Shown: positions 16,696 through 24,955 of the stretch, in pieces
Layout of the letters: each line of letters opens with the position of its first letter
Position numbering within the stretch: the first letter of the stretch is position 1
Assembly: GCF_016863175.1 (NCBI RefSeq)
Contig: NZ_BOOJ01000007.1
Coordinates: 62,001-126,000, forward strand
Origin: Paraplanobispora siamensis
GTDB taxonomy: Bacteria > Actinomycetota > Actinomycetes > Streptosporangiales > Streptosporangiaceae
Length of the DNA: 64,000 nt
Reading direction: 5' to 3'
Program-made: the position numbers and the translations under genes
The notes under the pieces: generated by a model
What the model saw: only the letters and a program-made list of their open reading frames with translations
Told to the model about the DNA's origin: nothing
Databases searched by the model: none

Positions 16696-19437
16696 GTGGG
16701 GTCGCAAAAAGTGCAAAGCACGCTGGTCGGGCGACTGGCAGAGCTCGATCGTCTGCTGGCCGTGCTGCGCTCCGCGGGCGAGGGTCTTCCGGGAGTCGCC
16801 CTGGTGGGCGGGGACGCCGGCATCGGCAAGACCCGGCTGGTGACCGAACTGGCCGAACGGGCCAGGGCGGACGGCTTCGCCGTACTCGTCGGGCAGTGCG
16901 CCGAACTCGGCGACGCCCTGCCGTACCTCCCGCTGGCCGACGCCCTGCGCGGCGCGGAGGGCGAGCTGCGCGCGGCGCTGGAGGCGCGTCCCCTGCTGGG
17001 TCGGCTGCTGCCCGGCGTCGCCGACGCCGGGCCGGAGTCCGACTCCGCCCTCACCCAGCAGCAGCTGTTCGGCTCGGTGCTCGGCTTCCTGGCCACCCAG
17101 CCGGTGCTGCTGATCCTGGAGGACCTGCACTGGGCCGACCAGTCCACCCGCGACCTGGTCGTCTTCCTCAGCCGGATGCTCCAGACCGAGCGGGTCTGCC
17201 TGGTCGGCACCTACCGCACCGACGACCTGCACCGCCGCCACCCGCTGCGCCGGGTCCTGGCCGAGCTCAAGCGCCTGCCCTCGGTGACCTCCGTCGAGCT
17301 GAACCCGCTCGACCGCCACGAGATGGCCGACTACGTCGCCCTGCTCGGCGGGATCGACGCCCGGATGATCGGCGAGGTCGTCGACCGGGCCGAGGGGAAC
17401 CCGTTCTACGCCGAGGAACTGCTGGAGGCCGCGAGCGAGGGCTGCTCGATGCCCGACGGCCTGGCCAGCCTCCTGCTGTCCCGCGTCGAGCAGTTGTCCG
17501 ACCCCGCCCAGCGGGTGCTGCGCGGGGCGGCGGTGGCCGGCCGGCGGGTCGACCACGACCTGCTGCGGGACGCCTCCGGCCTGGACGACCTGGCCTTCGA
17601 GGAGGCCATGCGGGAGATCGTCTCGCGCGGGCTCATCCGGCTGTCCGGGGAGTACGGCTACGCCTTCCGGCACGCCCTGCTCCAGGAGGCCGTCTACACC
17701 GACCTGCTGCCCGGCGAGCGCACCCGCCTGCACGCCGAGTTCGCCCGGCTGCTGACCGCGCGGGAGGGCGCCGCGGCCGAGCTGGCCCACCACTATCTGG
17801 CCGGCCACGACCTCGCCGGGGCGATGGCCGCCTCGGTCGAGGCCGGGCGCCGGGCCGAGCGGCTCGGCGCGCCCGCTGAGGCCCACCGCCACTTCGAGCA
17901 GGCGCTCGGCCTGTGGGACAGGGTCGCCGACCCCGAGAGCCTGGCCGGCACCGACTACATCCGCCTCGCGCTGCGCACCGCCGCCGCGGCGGCCGACATG
18001 GGCGACAACCACCGGGCGGTCGCCCACCTGCGGGCGCTGCCGCCGTCGGCCGAGGTCTGCGAGCGGCTGGCGTACTACCTGTACGACACGGGCGACGAGA
18101 CGGACCCGATCCCGATCGCCGAGGCGGCCGTGGCGGCGGAGCCCGAGGGCAAGCTGCTGGCCCGCGCGCTGGCCACCTTCGCCCGGACCCTGTTCTGGAC
18201 CGACCGGCACGAGGAGGTCGAGCCGCTGGCCGAACGGGCCCTGAAGGTGGCCCGCGAGGTGGGGGCGCGGGACGCGGAGAAGAGCGCGCTCATCATCCTC
18301 GCCTCCTGCGCGGAGTTCAGCGGGGACCGTGAGCGGGCCGAGGAACTGCTGTCCCGGATCGTGGACCAGGAGTCGGGCAATCTGGCGATAGACCTGCGCG
18401 CCGTCTTCCACTACGCCCGCATGCAGGCCGAGCGGGGCGCCCTGGCCGAGGCCGCCGCGACCGCCGACAGCGGCATCCAGCTGGCCGCGGAGACCGGTCT
18501 GTCGTGGAGCACGTACGGCACCGACCTGCGCTTCCACCGCTTCATGATCCACTACATCGCGGGGGAGTGGGAGCAGGCCCGCGCCGCCGGGTTCGGCAAG
18601 CGCGTCGGCACGATCCCGGAGGCGACCCTCTCGTCGTTCGTGCTCTTCGTCGAGGTCGCAATGGGCCTGCCCGAGGTCGAGGAGCGGCTGGCCTGGCTCC
18701 GGCCGTTCTGGACGGACCTGCTGGTGGCCTACATGTCCCGGGGCCTGGCCGCCGAGCACGCCCTGTGGCGGGGAGAGGCCGAGACGGCCCTGGAGCACGT
18801 CACCGCGGTCCTCGACGTCCTGGAGCGTACAGACCCGGGCAACCTCCGCATCGCCGCGGTCGGCCTGTGGGCCCTGGCCGAGCTGGGCCGTACCGACGGC
18901 GCCGACGAGATGCTCGCCCGGGCGCGGGCGGCGGCCCGGGCCGGCCTGGGCCGGGAGGGACAGGGCTGGCTGCTGCGGGCCGAGGCCGAGTGGCACCGCG
19001 TCCACGGCCGGCTGGAGGTCGAGGCGTGGCGCGCGGTGGTGGAGGCGTTCGACTACGGGTTCGTCTACGAGGTCGCGCGCTCGCGGTGGCGGCTGGCCGA
19101 GGCGCTGCTGACGGCCGGAGACCGGGCCGGGGCGCTGGCCGAATGGGAGCGGGCGGTCGAGACCGCCGCGTCCCTGGGGGCCGTACCGCTGTCCGAGGCC
19201 CTGGCCGAGCTCGGGCGCCGGGCGCGGTTCACCTCGGCCGAGACGGGGCTGCTGACCAGCCGGGAGCAGGAGGTGCTCGCGCTGGTGGCGGAGGGGCTGG
19301 CGAACCGAGAGATCGGAGAGCGGCTGTTCATCGCCCAGAAGACGGTGAGCGTGCACGTCTCGAACATCCTGGGCAAGCTGGGGGTGTCATCTCGTACCCA
19401 GGCCGCGGCCGTGGCCCGTAAGGAAGGGCTGATCTGA
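16696..19437 (+). CDS. Large LuxR-family regulator with N-terminal AAA ATPase (LAL type)
   Basis: This encodes 913 residues. A Walker A motif (GGDAGIGKT) is near residue 40 and a Walker B (LLILEDLHWAD) follows, as in MalT-like LAL regulators. A long helical TPR-like middle leads to a C-terminal GerE helix-turn-helix (LTSREQEVLALVAEGLANREIGERL). The GTG at 16696 is preferred: an ATACT element sits 6 nt upstream, suggesting a leaderless transcript, and the conserved VGRLAELDRLL begins soon after. Divergent from lysE. The inducer is unknown. Confidence 0.9.
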   Translation: MGSQKVQSTLVGRLAELDRLLAVLRSAGEGLPGVALVGGDAGIGKTRLVTELAERARADGFAVLVGQCAELGDALPYLPLADALRGAEGELRAALEARPLLGRLLPGVADAGPESDSALTQQQLFGSVLGFLATQPVLLILEDLHWADQSTRDLVVFLSRMLQTERVCLVGTYRTDDLHRRHPLRRVLAELKRLPSVTSVELNPLDRHEMADYVALLGGIDARMIGEVVDRAEGNPFYAEELLEAASEGCSMPDGLASLLLSRVEQLSDPAQRVLRGAAVAGRRVDHDLLRDASGLDDLAFEEAMREIVSRGLIRLSGEYGYAFRHALLQEAVYTDLLPGERTRLHAEFARLLTAREGAAAELAHHYLAGHDLAGAMAASVEAGRRAERLGAPAEAHRHFEQALGLWDRVADPESLAGTDYIRLALRTAAAAADMGDNHRAVAHLRALPPSAEVCERLAYYLYDTGDETDPIPIAEAAVAAEPEGKLLARALATFARTLFWTDRHEEVEPLAERALKVAREVGARDAEKSALIILASCAEFSGDRERAEELLSRIVDQESGNLAIDLRAVFHYARMQAERGALAEAAATADSGIQLAAETGLSWSTYGTDLRFHRFMIHYIAGEWEQARAAGFGKRVGTIPEATLSSFVLFVEVAMGLPEVEERLAWLRPFWTDLLVAYMSRGLAAEHALWRGEAETALEHVTAVLDVLERTDPGNLRIAAVGLWALAELGRTDGADEMLARARAAARAGLGREGQGWLLRAEAEWHRVHGRLEVEAWRAVVEAFDYGFVYEVARSRWRLAEALLTAGDRAGALAEWERAVETAASLGAVPLSEALAELGRRARFTSAETGLLTSREQEVLALVAEGLANREIGERLFIAQKTVSVHVSNILGKLGVSSRTQAAAVARKEGLI

Positions 19438-19444
19438 GGGATCC

Positions 19445-19498
19445 CGAGAGGTTCCAGGAGAGCCGGGATTTCGAGAGGTTCCAGGAGAGCCGGGATTT
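19445..19498. repeat. Two tandem 27-bp copies downstream of the LAL regulator
   Basis: A 27-bp unit beginning CGAGAGGTTCCAGGAGAGCC is present twice in tandem right after the regulator stop. A second degenerate repeat built on GTCGCCCGGATCAGGCCGG follows at about 19551-19640. Both are non-coding. Confidence 0.7.
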
Positions 19499-19620
19499 CG
19501 AGAGGGATGGGCGCAGGTCGGGGCTCGGGGCCGGACGCGGGCGGGTGAGGGGGGTCGCCCGGATCAGGCCGGGGCCGGACGCGGGCGGGCGGGCGATGGC
19601 ATGTGATGGAGTCGCCCGGA

Positions 19621-19905
19621 TCAGGCCGGGCCGGATCGGGATATGTAGTACCGGAGCACTTCGGCGTCGCGGATCATCGCCGCCTGCCCGTCGTCGGGCC
19701 CCGAGCCCCGGAAGGCGTCGAGGGCCTCCTCGGACTCCCACCGCTCGTAGACGTTGATCCTCCCCGCGTCGACCAGGTCGGCGCCGAGCGCGAAGTCGAG
19801 GCATCCGGAGGAGGCGCGCGCCTGCTCGACCACGCCGGAACAGCCCCGCAGATAGGCGTCCCGGTCATCCGGGTCGACGGCGAGCCAGCCAGAAACGATG
19901 ATCAT
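19621..19905 (-). CDS. Antibiotic biosynthesis monooxygenase (ABM)-domain protein
   Basis: This encodes 94 residues of a dimeric ferredoxin-like fold. MIIVSGWLAVDPDDRDAYLRG, GCLDFALGADLVDAGRINVYERWES and a terminal VLRYYISRSG match the small ABM/YgiN family. No Shine-Dalgarno is seen before the ATG, so translation may be leaderless. The substrate cannot be predicted. Confidence 0.85.
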   Translation of the reverse strand: MIIVSGWLAVDPDDRDAYLRGCSGVVEQARASSGCLDFALGADLVDAGRINVYERWESEEALDAFRGSGPDDGQAAMIRDAEVLRYYISRSGPA

Positions 19906-20289
19906 GCGTTGATCGTAGGACCCGTCACCGACAGAACCGGCGCGATGCGCGTCGGGTGGCCGAAGCGGATGACCCAGGACCTGTTCCGCCCTCAGACATA
20001 CCGGCTCCCCCCGGCCTGCGCGACCGCGGTCGACCACGTCCTGTGTCGACGACGTTCCCATGGCGCCTGCCGGAGCGGATCGCGGTCGGGGGCTCGACGG
20101 GGGATCACCTCAGAGATCCCCGGAACGAGTTCCTGAAGGCGGCCCTCGGCAAGCCCTCGGCGGCCCGCAGCGGCCCGCGCGGAGATCGGCGCGCACTCCT
20201 GATGCGGCCCGGTCAGGTTTTTCGGTCCTGCTCCGAGGCGGGACGCGGGATCGCCGGGACCCGAGAGGACCGTCGGCTGCCGCGGGTCG
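19906..20289. other. Intergenic region without a recognisable gene
   Basis: This 384-bp GC-rich stretch between two minus-strand genes holds only poorly coding ORFs on both strands. It presumably contains the promoter of the ABM gene and the terminator of the response-regulator gene. No repeat or RNA structure stands out. Confidence 0.5.
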
Positions 20290-20679
20290 TCAGCCGCTGC
20301 GTGCCGACAGGGCGAGGTCCCGGACCACCTGGATGAGCTCGGCGGGATCGAACGGCTTGGTGAGGTAGGCGTCCACCCCGATGCCGAGCCCCCGGCGTTT
20401 GTCGTCCTCCTGGGCGCGCGCGGTGATCAGGACGACCTTGATGTGGCTGGTGCTGTCGTCGCTGCGCAGCCGGGTGGCGGTCATCCACCCGTCCATCCTG
20501 GGCATCATGACGTCCAGGGTGATCACGTCGGGTTTCACGTCCAGCACCCGATCCAGGCAGTTCTGCCCGTCGAAGGCGGTCTCCACCTGAAATCCTTCCA
20601 AACTCAGGTTGACCGCGATGAGTTGCCGGATGACCTCGTCGTCGTCGACGACCAGAACCTTGCCGAGAAGCTCTCCCAC
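20290..20679 (-). CDS. Single-domain response regulator (CheY/DivK-like)
   Basis: This encodes 129 residues from a GTG: a lone receiver domain with VVDDDEVI, phospho-acceptor in ITLDVMMPRMDGW, LITARA and LTKPFDP. There is no output domain, so it would signal through protein contacts. No kinase gene is adjacent. Confidence 0.88.
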   Translation of the reverse strand: MGELLGKVLVVDDDEVIRQLIAVNLSLEGFQVETAFDGQNCLDRVLDVKPDVITLDVMMPRMDGWMTATRLRSDDSTSHIKVVLITARAQEDDKRRGLGIGVDAYLTKPFDPAELIQVVRDLALSARSG

Positions 20680-20851
20680 GGCCGCCAAGCTAATCCTTTG
20701 CGGTCGATCGTGCGCGGGTTTCACCGGATGTGTAAGCGGAGTTGTTCGCGGCCGCCGGGTTTTCCCCAGAACCGAGCTCGGTCCCTCGGGGGCCATCCCG
20801 CCCCGCCGATCCTGAGGCCTCGATCGTCCACCGAGCCCAGGAGGCCCAAAC

Positions 20852-21760
20852 GTGATCGCCACCCTCATCGCCGCCACCGCCCTCGCCACCGCCGCGACGG
20901 CCACCACCACCGTCACGGCCACCGCGGCTCTCACCAGCTCCGATGCGGCCGACCGGACACCCCGGTCCTGCTCGCGCGAGCTCGCCCGCCTGTCCGACCA
21001 CATCCGCATCCCCGAGCCCGCGCAGGCCCTGATCGCCAGGATCTGCGAGGCCGCGCCGTCACAGATCGCGGGCTTCCCGCCCCCGCAGCGCCCCATCCGC
21101 GTCCCCCAGCCCGCCGCCATCCTGACCCCGAGCCCGGAACCCCGCCCCGTCCCGAGCCCGGAACCCCGGCCGAGGCCCGGCGCGGGATCCACCGCACGGC
21201 CGGCCCCCGATCCGCAGCCCCACCCCACCACGGCACCGGACGACCGGCCCGCACCGGATCCCCGAAAGCCCGGATCATCAAGGAAACCCGGCTCACCGAA
21301 AGATCCCGGAGCACCGAAGGGAGTGAAGGGACGGTCCACACGCTCCGAACGTCCTGATCGCCGTCCCTCACCCGGCCAGATCGCGGCGGCCGCCGCACTC
21401 CGCCAGATCGGCACCCCATACGTCTGGGGCGGCGGTTCCCGCAGCGGCCCGACCCGCGGCGGCTTCGACTGCTCAGGCCTCGCCCTGCACGCCTGGTCCA
21501 AGGCGGGCGCCACACTCACCCACTACACCGGCTCCCAGTTCACCCAGGGCCGCCGCGTGCCCTTCTCCCGGCTCCGCCCCGGCGACCTGGTCTTCTTCGG
21601 CGGAGGCACCGGAGACCCCACCCACGTGGGCATCTACGTGAAGAACGGCGTCATGGTCCACGCCCCCAAGTCCGGCGACGTCGTCAAGACCACCGACTTC
21701 GCCACCTCCCCCTACTACCGCGCCCGCTACCGCGGAGCCGTCCGCCCCGCCCCCCGATGA
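20852..21760 (+). CDS. Secreted NlpC/P60 peptidoglycan hydrolase
   Basis: This encodes 302 residues from a GTG. An Ala/Thr-rich signal segment occupies about the first 27 residues. A Pro-rich low-complexity linker (PSPEPRP, PDPRKPGSS) spans about 90-170. The C-terminal NlpC/P60 domain has GTPYVWGGGS, the nucleophile Cys207 in GGFDCSGL, and the His in PTHVGIYV. It cleaves peptide stems in the cell wall. It is the last chromosomal gene before the tRNA used as integration site. Confidence 0.9.
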   Translation: MIATLIAATALATAATATTTVTATAALTSSDAADRTPRSCSRELARLSDHIRIPEPAQALIARICEAAPSQIAGFPPPQRPIRVPQPAAILTPSPEPRPVPSPEPRPRPGAGSTARPAPDPQPHPTTAPDDRPAPDPRKPGSSRKPGSPKDPGAPKGVKGRSTRSERPDRRPSPGQIAAAAALRQIGTPYVWGGGSRSGPTRGGFDCSGLALHAWSKAGATLTHYTGSQFTQGRRVPFSRLRPGDLVFFGGGTGDPTHVGIYVKNGVMVHAPKSGDVVKTTDFATSPYYRARYRGAVRPAPR

Positions 21761-21841
21761 AGCCCGCACCCCGCCAGATCACACACTCCCCATACTGAGT
21801 GTCGGTTCCCCTCCGGATGCTGGTAATCTAGTCACTCGTTG

Positions 21842-21916
21842 GCCCCCTTAGCTCAGGGGATAGAGCACCGGCCTCCGGAGCCGGGAGCGCAAGTTCGAAT
21901 CTTGCAGGGGGCACCA
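21842..21916 (+). tRNA. tRNA-Arg (anticodon CCG)
   Basis: The acceptor stem GCCCCCT pairs with AGGGGGC followed by ACCA, so CCA is encoded. The anticodon stem CCGGC/GCCGG closes the loop CTCCGGA with anticodon CCG at 21875-21877, and the T-loop TTCGAAT is intact. The gene remains whole after integration: its 3' part is supplied by the element's att sequence. Confidence 0.97.
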
Positions 21917-21919
21917 ACC
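21870..21919 (+). repeat. attL: left copy of the 50-bp attachment repeat
   Basis: This 50-bp sequence from the anticodon stem of the tRNA-Arg through its 3' end plus ACC is repeated exactly at 50164-50213. Flanking bases differ immediately on both sides. It marks the left border of the integrated element. Confidence 0.95.
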
Positions 21920-21920
21920 C

Positions 21921-21955
21921 AAGACCAGCTCACGCCCAGCGTGAGCTGGTCTTTT
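21921..21955 (+). terminator. Intrinsic terminator behind tRNA-Arg, supplied by the element
   Basis: The inverted repeat AAGACCAGCTCACGC-CCA-GCGTGAGCTGGTCTT is followed by TTT. It lies 5 nt after the tRNA and just inside the element, so the element brings a replacement terminator for the tRNA it disrupts. Confidence 0.85.
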
Positions 21956-22297
21956 TCATGTCCGGTGATCGCCGCCGTTCCGCCGCCCTGTGACGCGGTG
22001 AGACGCCTGGTGCCGGGTTCTGCGGGCAGTACGCGGGCAGCGATCATGCTACGGAACCCGAGCCCGTATGCGGGCCCCAGGTGACCGCTTCCACCGAGCA
22101 GCACGAACGACTATCCGCCAGGCGGCTGACCGGCATGGTGAGTCACTTGGGTAGCTGTGCATCGACCGCCTGGTAGTAGCTCACATAAAGCGCGGCTCGT
22201 ACGGACTTCCTGCGATAGGGGAAGCCGTCCAACTTGAGAGACTATGGCCTCCTGCTGCCACTGTAGTGAAGTGACTGCCTGGCTTGTCCTGGACGAG
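21956..22297. other. Intergenic region inside attL
   Basis: This 342-bp stretch lies between the tRNA terminator and the convergent MazG-like gene. Only short non-coding-like ORFs are seen. It may hold integrase arm-binding sites, but no clear repeat family is visible. Confidence 0.45.
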
Positions 22298-23170
22298 TTA
22301 CTCGACGATTAGCGTCTGTTGGTCCAGGTCGATGTGGAGAGTACCTCCGCCGTTCGCGCGAAGCTGCCGCCAGGCGGCGTATCCCGTCATGATCGCCTGC
22401 TCCCAGTCGGCGGCTCGCAGGACGCTCACCTCAAGGTGGGAGGTCATAGCGGCGATGGTCTTAAGGAGTTCATGGTCAATGTGGTGCACGTTGGCGAAGT
22501 AGCCGTGGCGGGCGGCGTAGGAGAACACGAGTGCAGAGATGCCTTCTTCGATGGCGATGGCGCGCCCGCCGTCCTCGGCCTCATCGGTCCGGGGATCGCT
22601 CTTGCGCTTGCAGCCCAACAGGAAGCGGGTGACGGGGGACCAGCCCAAGACGGTGGCGTGGGCCAGGTGGAAGACGTCGTGGAAGCGGTAGTCGTCGTCG
22701 ATGTGTGAGGCGTCGGTAAGGGGGTCCCCGCAGGGGATGCCATCGCGGGTCAGCACTGCAACGGTGCGGCCGTCGCGCTCACGCTGTTGCAATGTGAATA
22801 TGAGGGTGGTCTGCCGCGGGAGCCGTTCGGCTTCGGGGAAAGCCTCGTCGAAGACGATGCGGTCGGCCTGCGGGGTGGCCCGCCAGCGGTCATTGATCTT
22901 TACGAGGCTGGCGGCGGCGATGTCTTCCAAATCGAGATCGAAGCGGTGAGCCAGGGCGGCGACGTACCACAAGACGTCGCCGAGTTCCTCGCGCAGGTAC
23001 TGCTTGCCGGAGGCGAGGCCGAGCCCGTCGCGCAGGTGCTTTTTGTAGGCGGTCGCCAAGGATCCGACCTCGCCGGCCAGACCGAGTAGGGGAACGAGCA
23101 CGGGGTCGACCCCGGGAGCAGAGGGTTGAAGGGTCTTGATCGCCGCTTGCTGGTAGCGCGTGAAGTCCAC
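22298..23170 (-). CDS. MazG-like nucleotide pyrophosphohydrolase with C-terminal extension
   Basis: This encodes 290 residues from a GTG with AGGAGGAGCC directly upstream. The N-terminal 90 residues form a MazG fold: LLGLAGEVGSLATAYKKHLRDG and REELGDVLWYVAALA carry the acidic metal-binding motifs, although the usual second Glu of ExxE is Ser. The remaining 200 residues are a conserved-looking extension (DASHIDDDYRFHDVFHLAHATVLGWSP, GCKRKSDP, EEGISALVFSYAA) like the MazG_C domain found in phage and bacterial base-modification loci. MazG enzymes cleave NTPs or dNTPs to NMP plus PPi. It is divergent from the acyl-carrier-protein operon. Confidence 0.85.
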   Translation of the reverse strand: MDFTRYQQAAIKTLQPSAPGVDPVLVPLLGLAGEVGSLATAYKKHLRDGLGLASGKQYLREELGDVLWYVAALAHRFDLDLEDIAAASLVKINDRWRATPQADRIVFDEAFPEAERLPRQTTLIFTLQQRERDGRTVAVLTRDGIPCGDPLTDASHIDDDYRFHDVFHLAHATVLGWSPVTRFLLGCKRKSDPRTDEAEDGGRAIAIEEGISALVFSYAARHGYFANVHHIDHELLKTIAAMTSHLEVSVLRAADWEQAIMTGYAAWRQLRANGGGTLHIDLDQQTLIVE

Positions 23171-23292
23171 GGCTCCTCCTGTTGGAATATCCCTCACCAT
23201 GGTCAGATTTCCCGACCTTCGTCGTATAGTAGAACAGCGCTGCCGGATAATCCGACGAATGGGAGAGCCTCCTGAACGCGACCAAGCCGGAC

Positions 23293-23553
23293 TTGGAGGA
23301 GATCGTTGTCCTCATCATGGAGCTCCTGGCTCAGATGCAGGACCGTGATCCTGGTGAGCTGCGCATAGAACTGGAGCAGACTGGCGAGGAGTTGCCGGTC
23401 GACTCACTTCTGATGGTTGAGATCTTGACTCGCATCGAGGCGCGGTACGGCATCGCCGTTTCCCCCAATGAACAGGTCGCCCGCTCTACGCGGGCGGTGT
23501 ACACCTTCGCCGCCACCATCCTGGAGGCGATCACCGAGAGGCACCCGTCATGA
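23293..23553 (+). CDS. Acyl carrier protein
   Basis: About 86 residues with the ACP layout: the first helix, then the phosphopantetheine-attachment motif ELPVDSLLMVEILTRIEARYGI, where the DS serine is the expected prosthetic site. The start is uncertain: the TTG at 23293 is annotated, but a CTG at 23272 has a better-spaced GGGAG and adds MNATKPD. A TATAGT box at 23225-23230 is a plausible -10. The stop overlaps the XRE gene (ATGA). An ACP next to nucleotide enzymes is unusual and suggests a carrier-bound acyl or aminoacyl group for base modification. Confidence 0.85.
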   Translation: MEEIVVLIMELLAQMQDRDPGELRIELEQTGEELPVDSLLMVEILTRIEARYGIAVSPNEQVARSTRAVYTFAATILEAITERHPS

Positions 23554-23993
23554 GCCCTACCTCCGCCGACTCTCGTGGCCGTGACCCCGAGCTGAACCTC
23601 CTCGGAGAGCGACTGCGTCACACTCGTGACTATCTGGGCATGTCTCAGCAGTACGTGAGCGAGATGACCGGCATCCCGCGTTCGGCGGTCAGCGACATCG
23701 AGCGCGGAACCCGGCGGGTAGACAGCCTAGAGCTGAAAAAGCTCGCCCGTCTCTACACCCGGCCGGTGTCGTACTTCCTGGACAAAGAGGAGGACGCTGA
23801 CCTCGGCGAGCACGCCTTGGCGGGGCTGCCGCGCGCGCTGGTCGGCCTGACTGACGGCGACTGGCAGGAGGTTCTCAGCTTCGCCGAGTTCCTGAAGTTC
23901 CGGCGCGCGCACGAGCAGGAGACAAACACAGAGCAGGCACCGAGCACATCGCGAGACGGCAATGACCCGGCGTCGCCCGGGACGGTCGAGTGA
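23550..23993 (+). CDS. XRE-family transcriptional regulator
   Basis: This encodes 147 residues. The N-terminal helix-turn-helix (LGERLRHTRDYLGMSQQYVSEMTGIPRSAVSDIERGTR) is a typical Cro/CI HTH; the C-terminal part is helical and charged. It overlaps both the ACP gene (ATGA) and the peptidase gene (GTGA), so all three are coupled. Pairing with an ImmA/IrrE peptidase suggests a repressor removed by proteolysis. Confidence 0.93.
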   Translation: MSPTSADSRGRDPELNLLGERLRHTRDYLGMSQQYVSEMTGIPRSAVSDIERGTRRVDSLELKKLARLYTRPVSYFLDKEEDADLGEHALAGLPRALVGLTDGDWQEVLSFAEFLKFRRAHEQETNTEQAPSTSRDGNDPASPGTVE

Positions 23994-24892
23994 ACTGGGA
24001 GGTCGCACACCGGGCTGCCTCGATTGCGGCCGTGCAGGCCCACCGCGACCTAGGGGTCGACCGCAGCGGATACGTCGAGGTGTATGCCGCACTGCGCACC
24101 GCCGGGGTGGTGGGGCTGGCGCGGCCTATGGAGCGCTTGTTCGGAATCTACTGCTCCCCCCGCGATGACGGGCCGGCGGTGCTGCTCAACGCGAAGCTGG
24201 ACATCATTGCTCAGCGGCACACCGCAGCACATGAGCTGGGGCACCACCGTCTGCGGCACGGCACTGCCTACGACGAGGAATTGGACCGCACCGCCCGCTG
24301 GGGGGACGGCAGCTGGCCGGATGAGGAGAAGTTGGCCGAGGCGTTTGCGGCCTGGTTTCTCATGCCTCTGCCCGCGGTGCAGGCGGCGCTCGGGCGCCTA
24401 GGCGTTACTCGTCCCCTGCGGCCCGAGCACGCCTACCAAGTGGCCCGCTGGCTAGGCACCTCTTACGCCGGAACCGTCAACCATCTGCACCGGCTGCAGC
24501 TGCTGAGCCGTGAGGAGAAGACCTCTTGGTTGAAGGTCAAGCCCGCCACGATCAAGGAGACATTGGCCGGTGGCCCGGTGGACGGCAGGGCGCACGTGCA
24601 CCTGATCGGTTCCACCGCCGACGGGGCGACGGTGCGGGTGGATGCCGGAGACCTGATCGTGCTGGAAGGCAGCGGGGCGTACTTCGAGACGCTGCCCAGC
24701 TGCCTGTCACCGGTGGATTCCCCGAACGGACAACTGTTCTGGGGGGAGGCTGCCCCGGCGGTCGCCGAGGTCACCGACGTGCTCACGGGCATGGCCGAGG
24801 TGACGGCCCGCCTGCCGGGCGCCGCCGTCGTGGAGTTCATCGTGGCGCGGCAATCACCACGAGCCGGTCGCCAGGACCTGTGGCCGATCTGA
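23990..24892 (+). CDS. ImmA/IrrE-family metallopeptidase
   Basis: This encodes 300 residues from a GTG overlapping the XRE stop. The zinc motif HELGH occurs in RHTAAHELGHHRLRHG, with downstream acidic residues (WPDEEKLAEAFAAWFLMP) as in ImmA/IrrE proteins. The C-terminal half is a separate domain of about 120 residues without a recognised motif. In phage and ICE systems such peptidases cleave the partner XRE repressor after a stress signal, so it probably switches the cassette. Confidence 0.9.
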   Translation: MNWEVAHRAASIAAVQAHRDLGVDRSGYVEVYAALRTAGVVGLARPMERLFGIYCSPRDDGPAVLLNAKLDIIAQRHTAAHELGHHRLRHGTAYDEELDRTARWGDGSWPDEEKLAEAFAAWFLMPLPAVQAALGRLGVTRPLRPEHAYQVARWLGTSYAGTVNHLHRLQLLSREEKTSWLKVKPATIKETLAGGPVDGRAHVHLIGSTADGATVRVDAGDLIVLEGSGAYFETLPSCLSPVDSPNGQLFWGEAAPAVAEVTDVLTGMAEVTARLPGAAVVEFIVARQSPRAGRQDLWPI

Positions 24893-24955
24893 AGCGTCCT
24901 TCGTCGTTTACCCGGCTCCCCTACCCCCTTGGCCATCACGATCTCGGGAGTACCA

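Noticed and set aside
15601-19356. 1251-codon minus-strand ORF across the LAL regulator
   Set aside because: Composition is repetitive Gly/Arg/Gln, without motifs, and antisense to a well-defined regulator.
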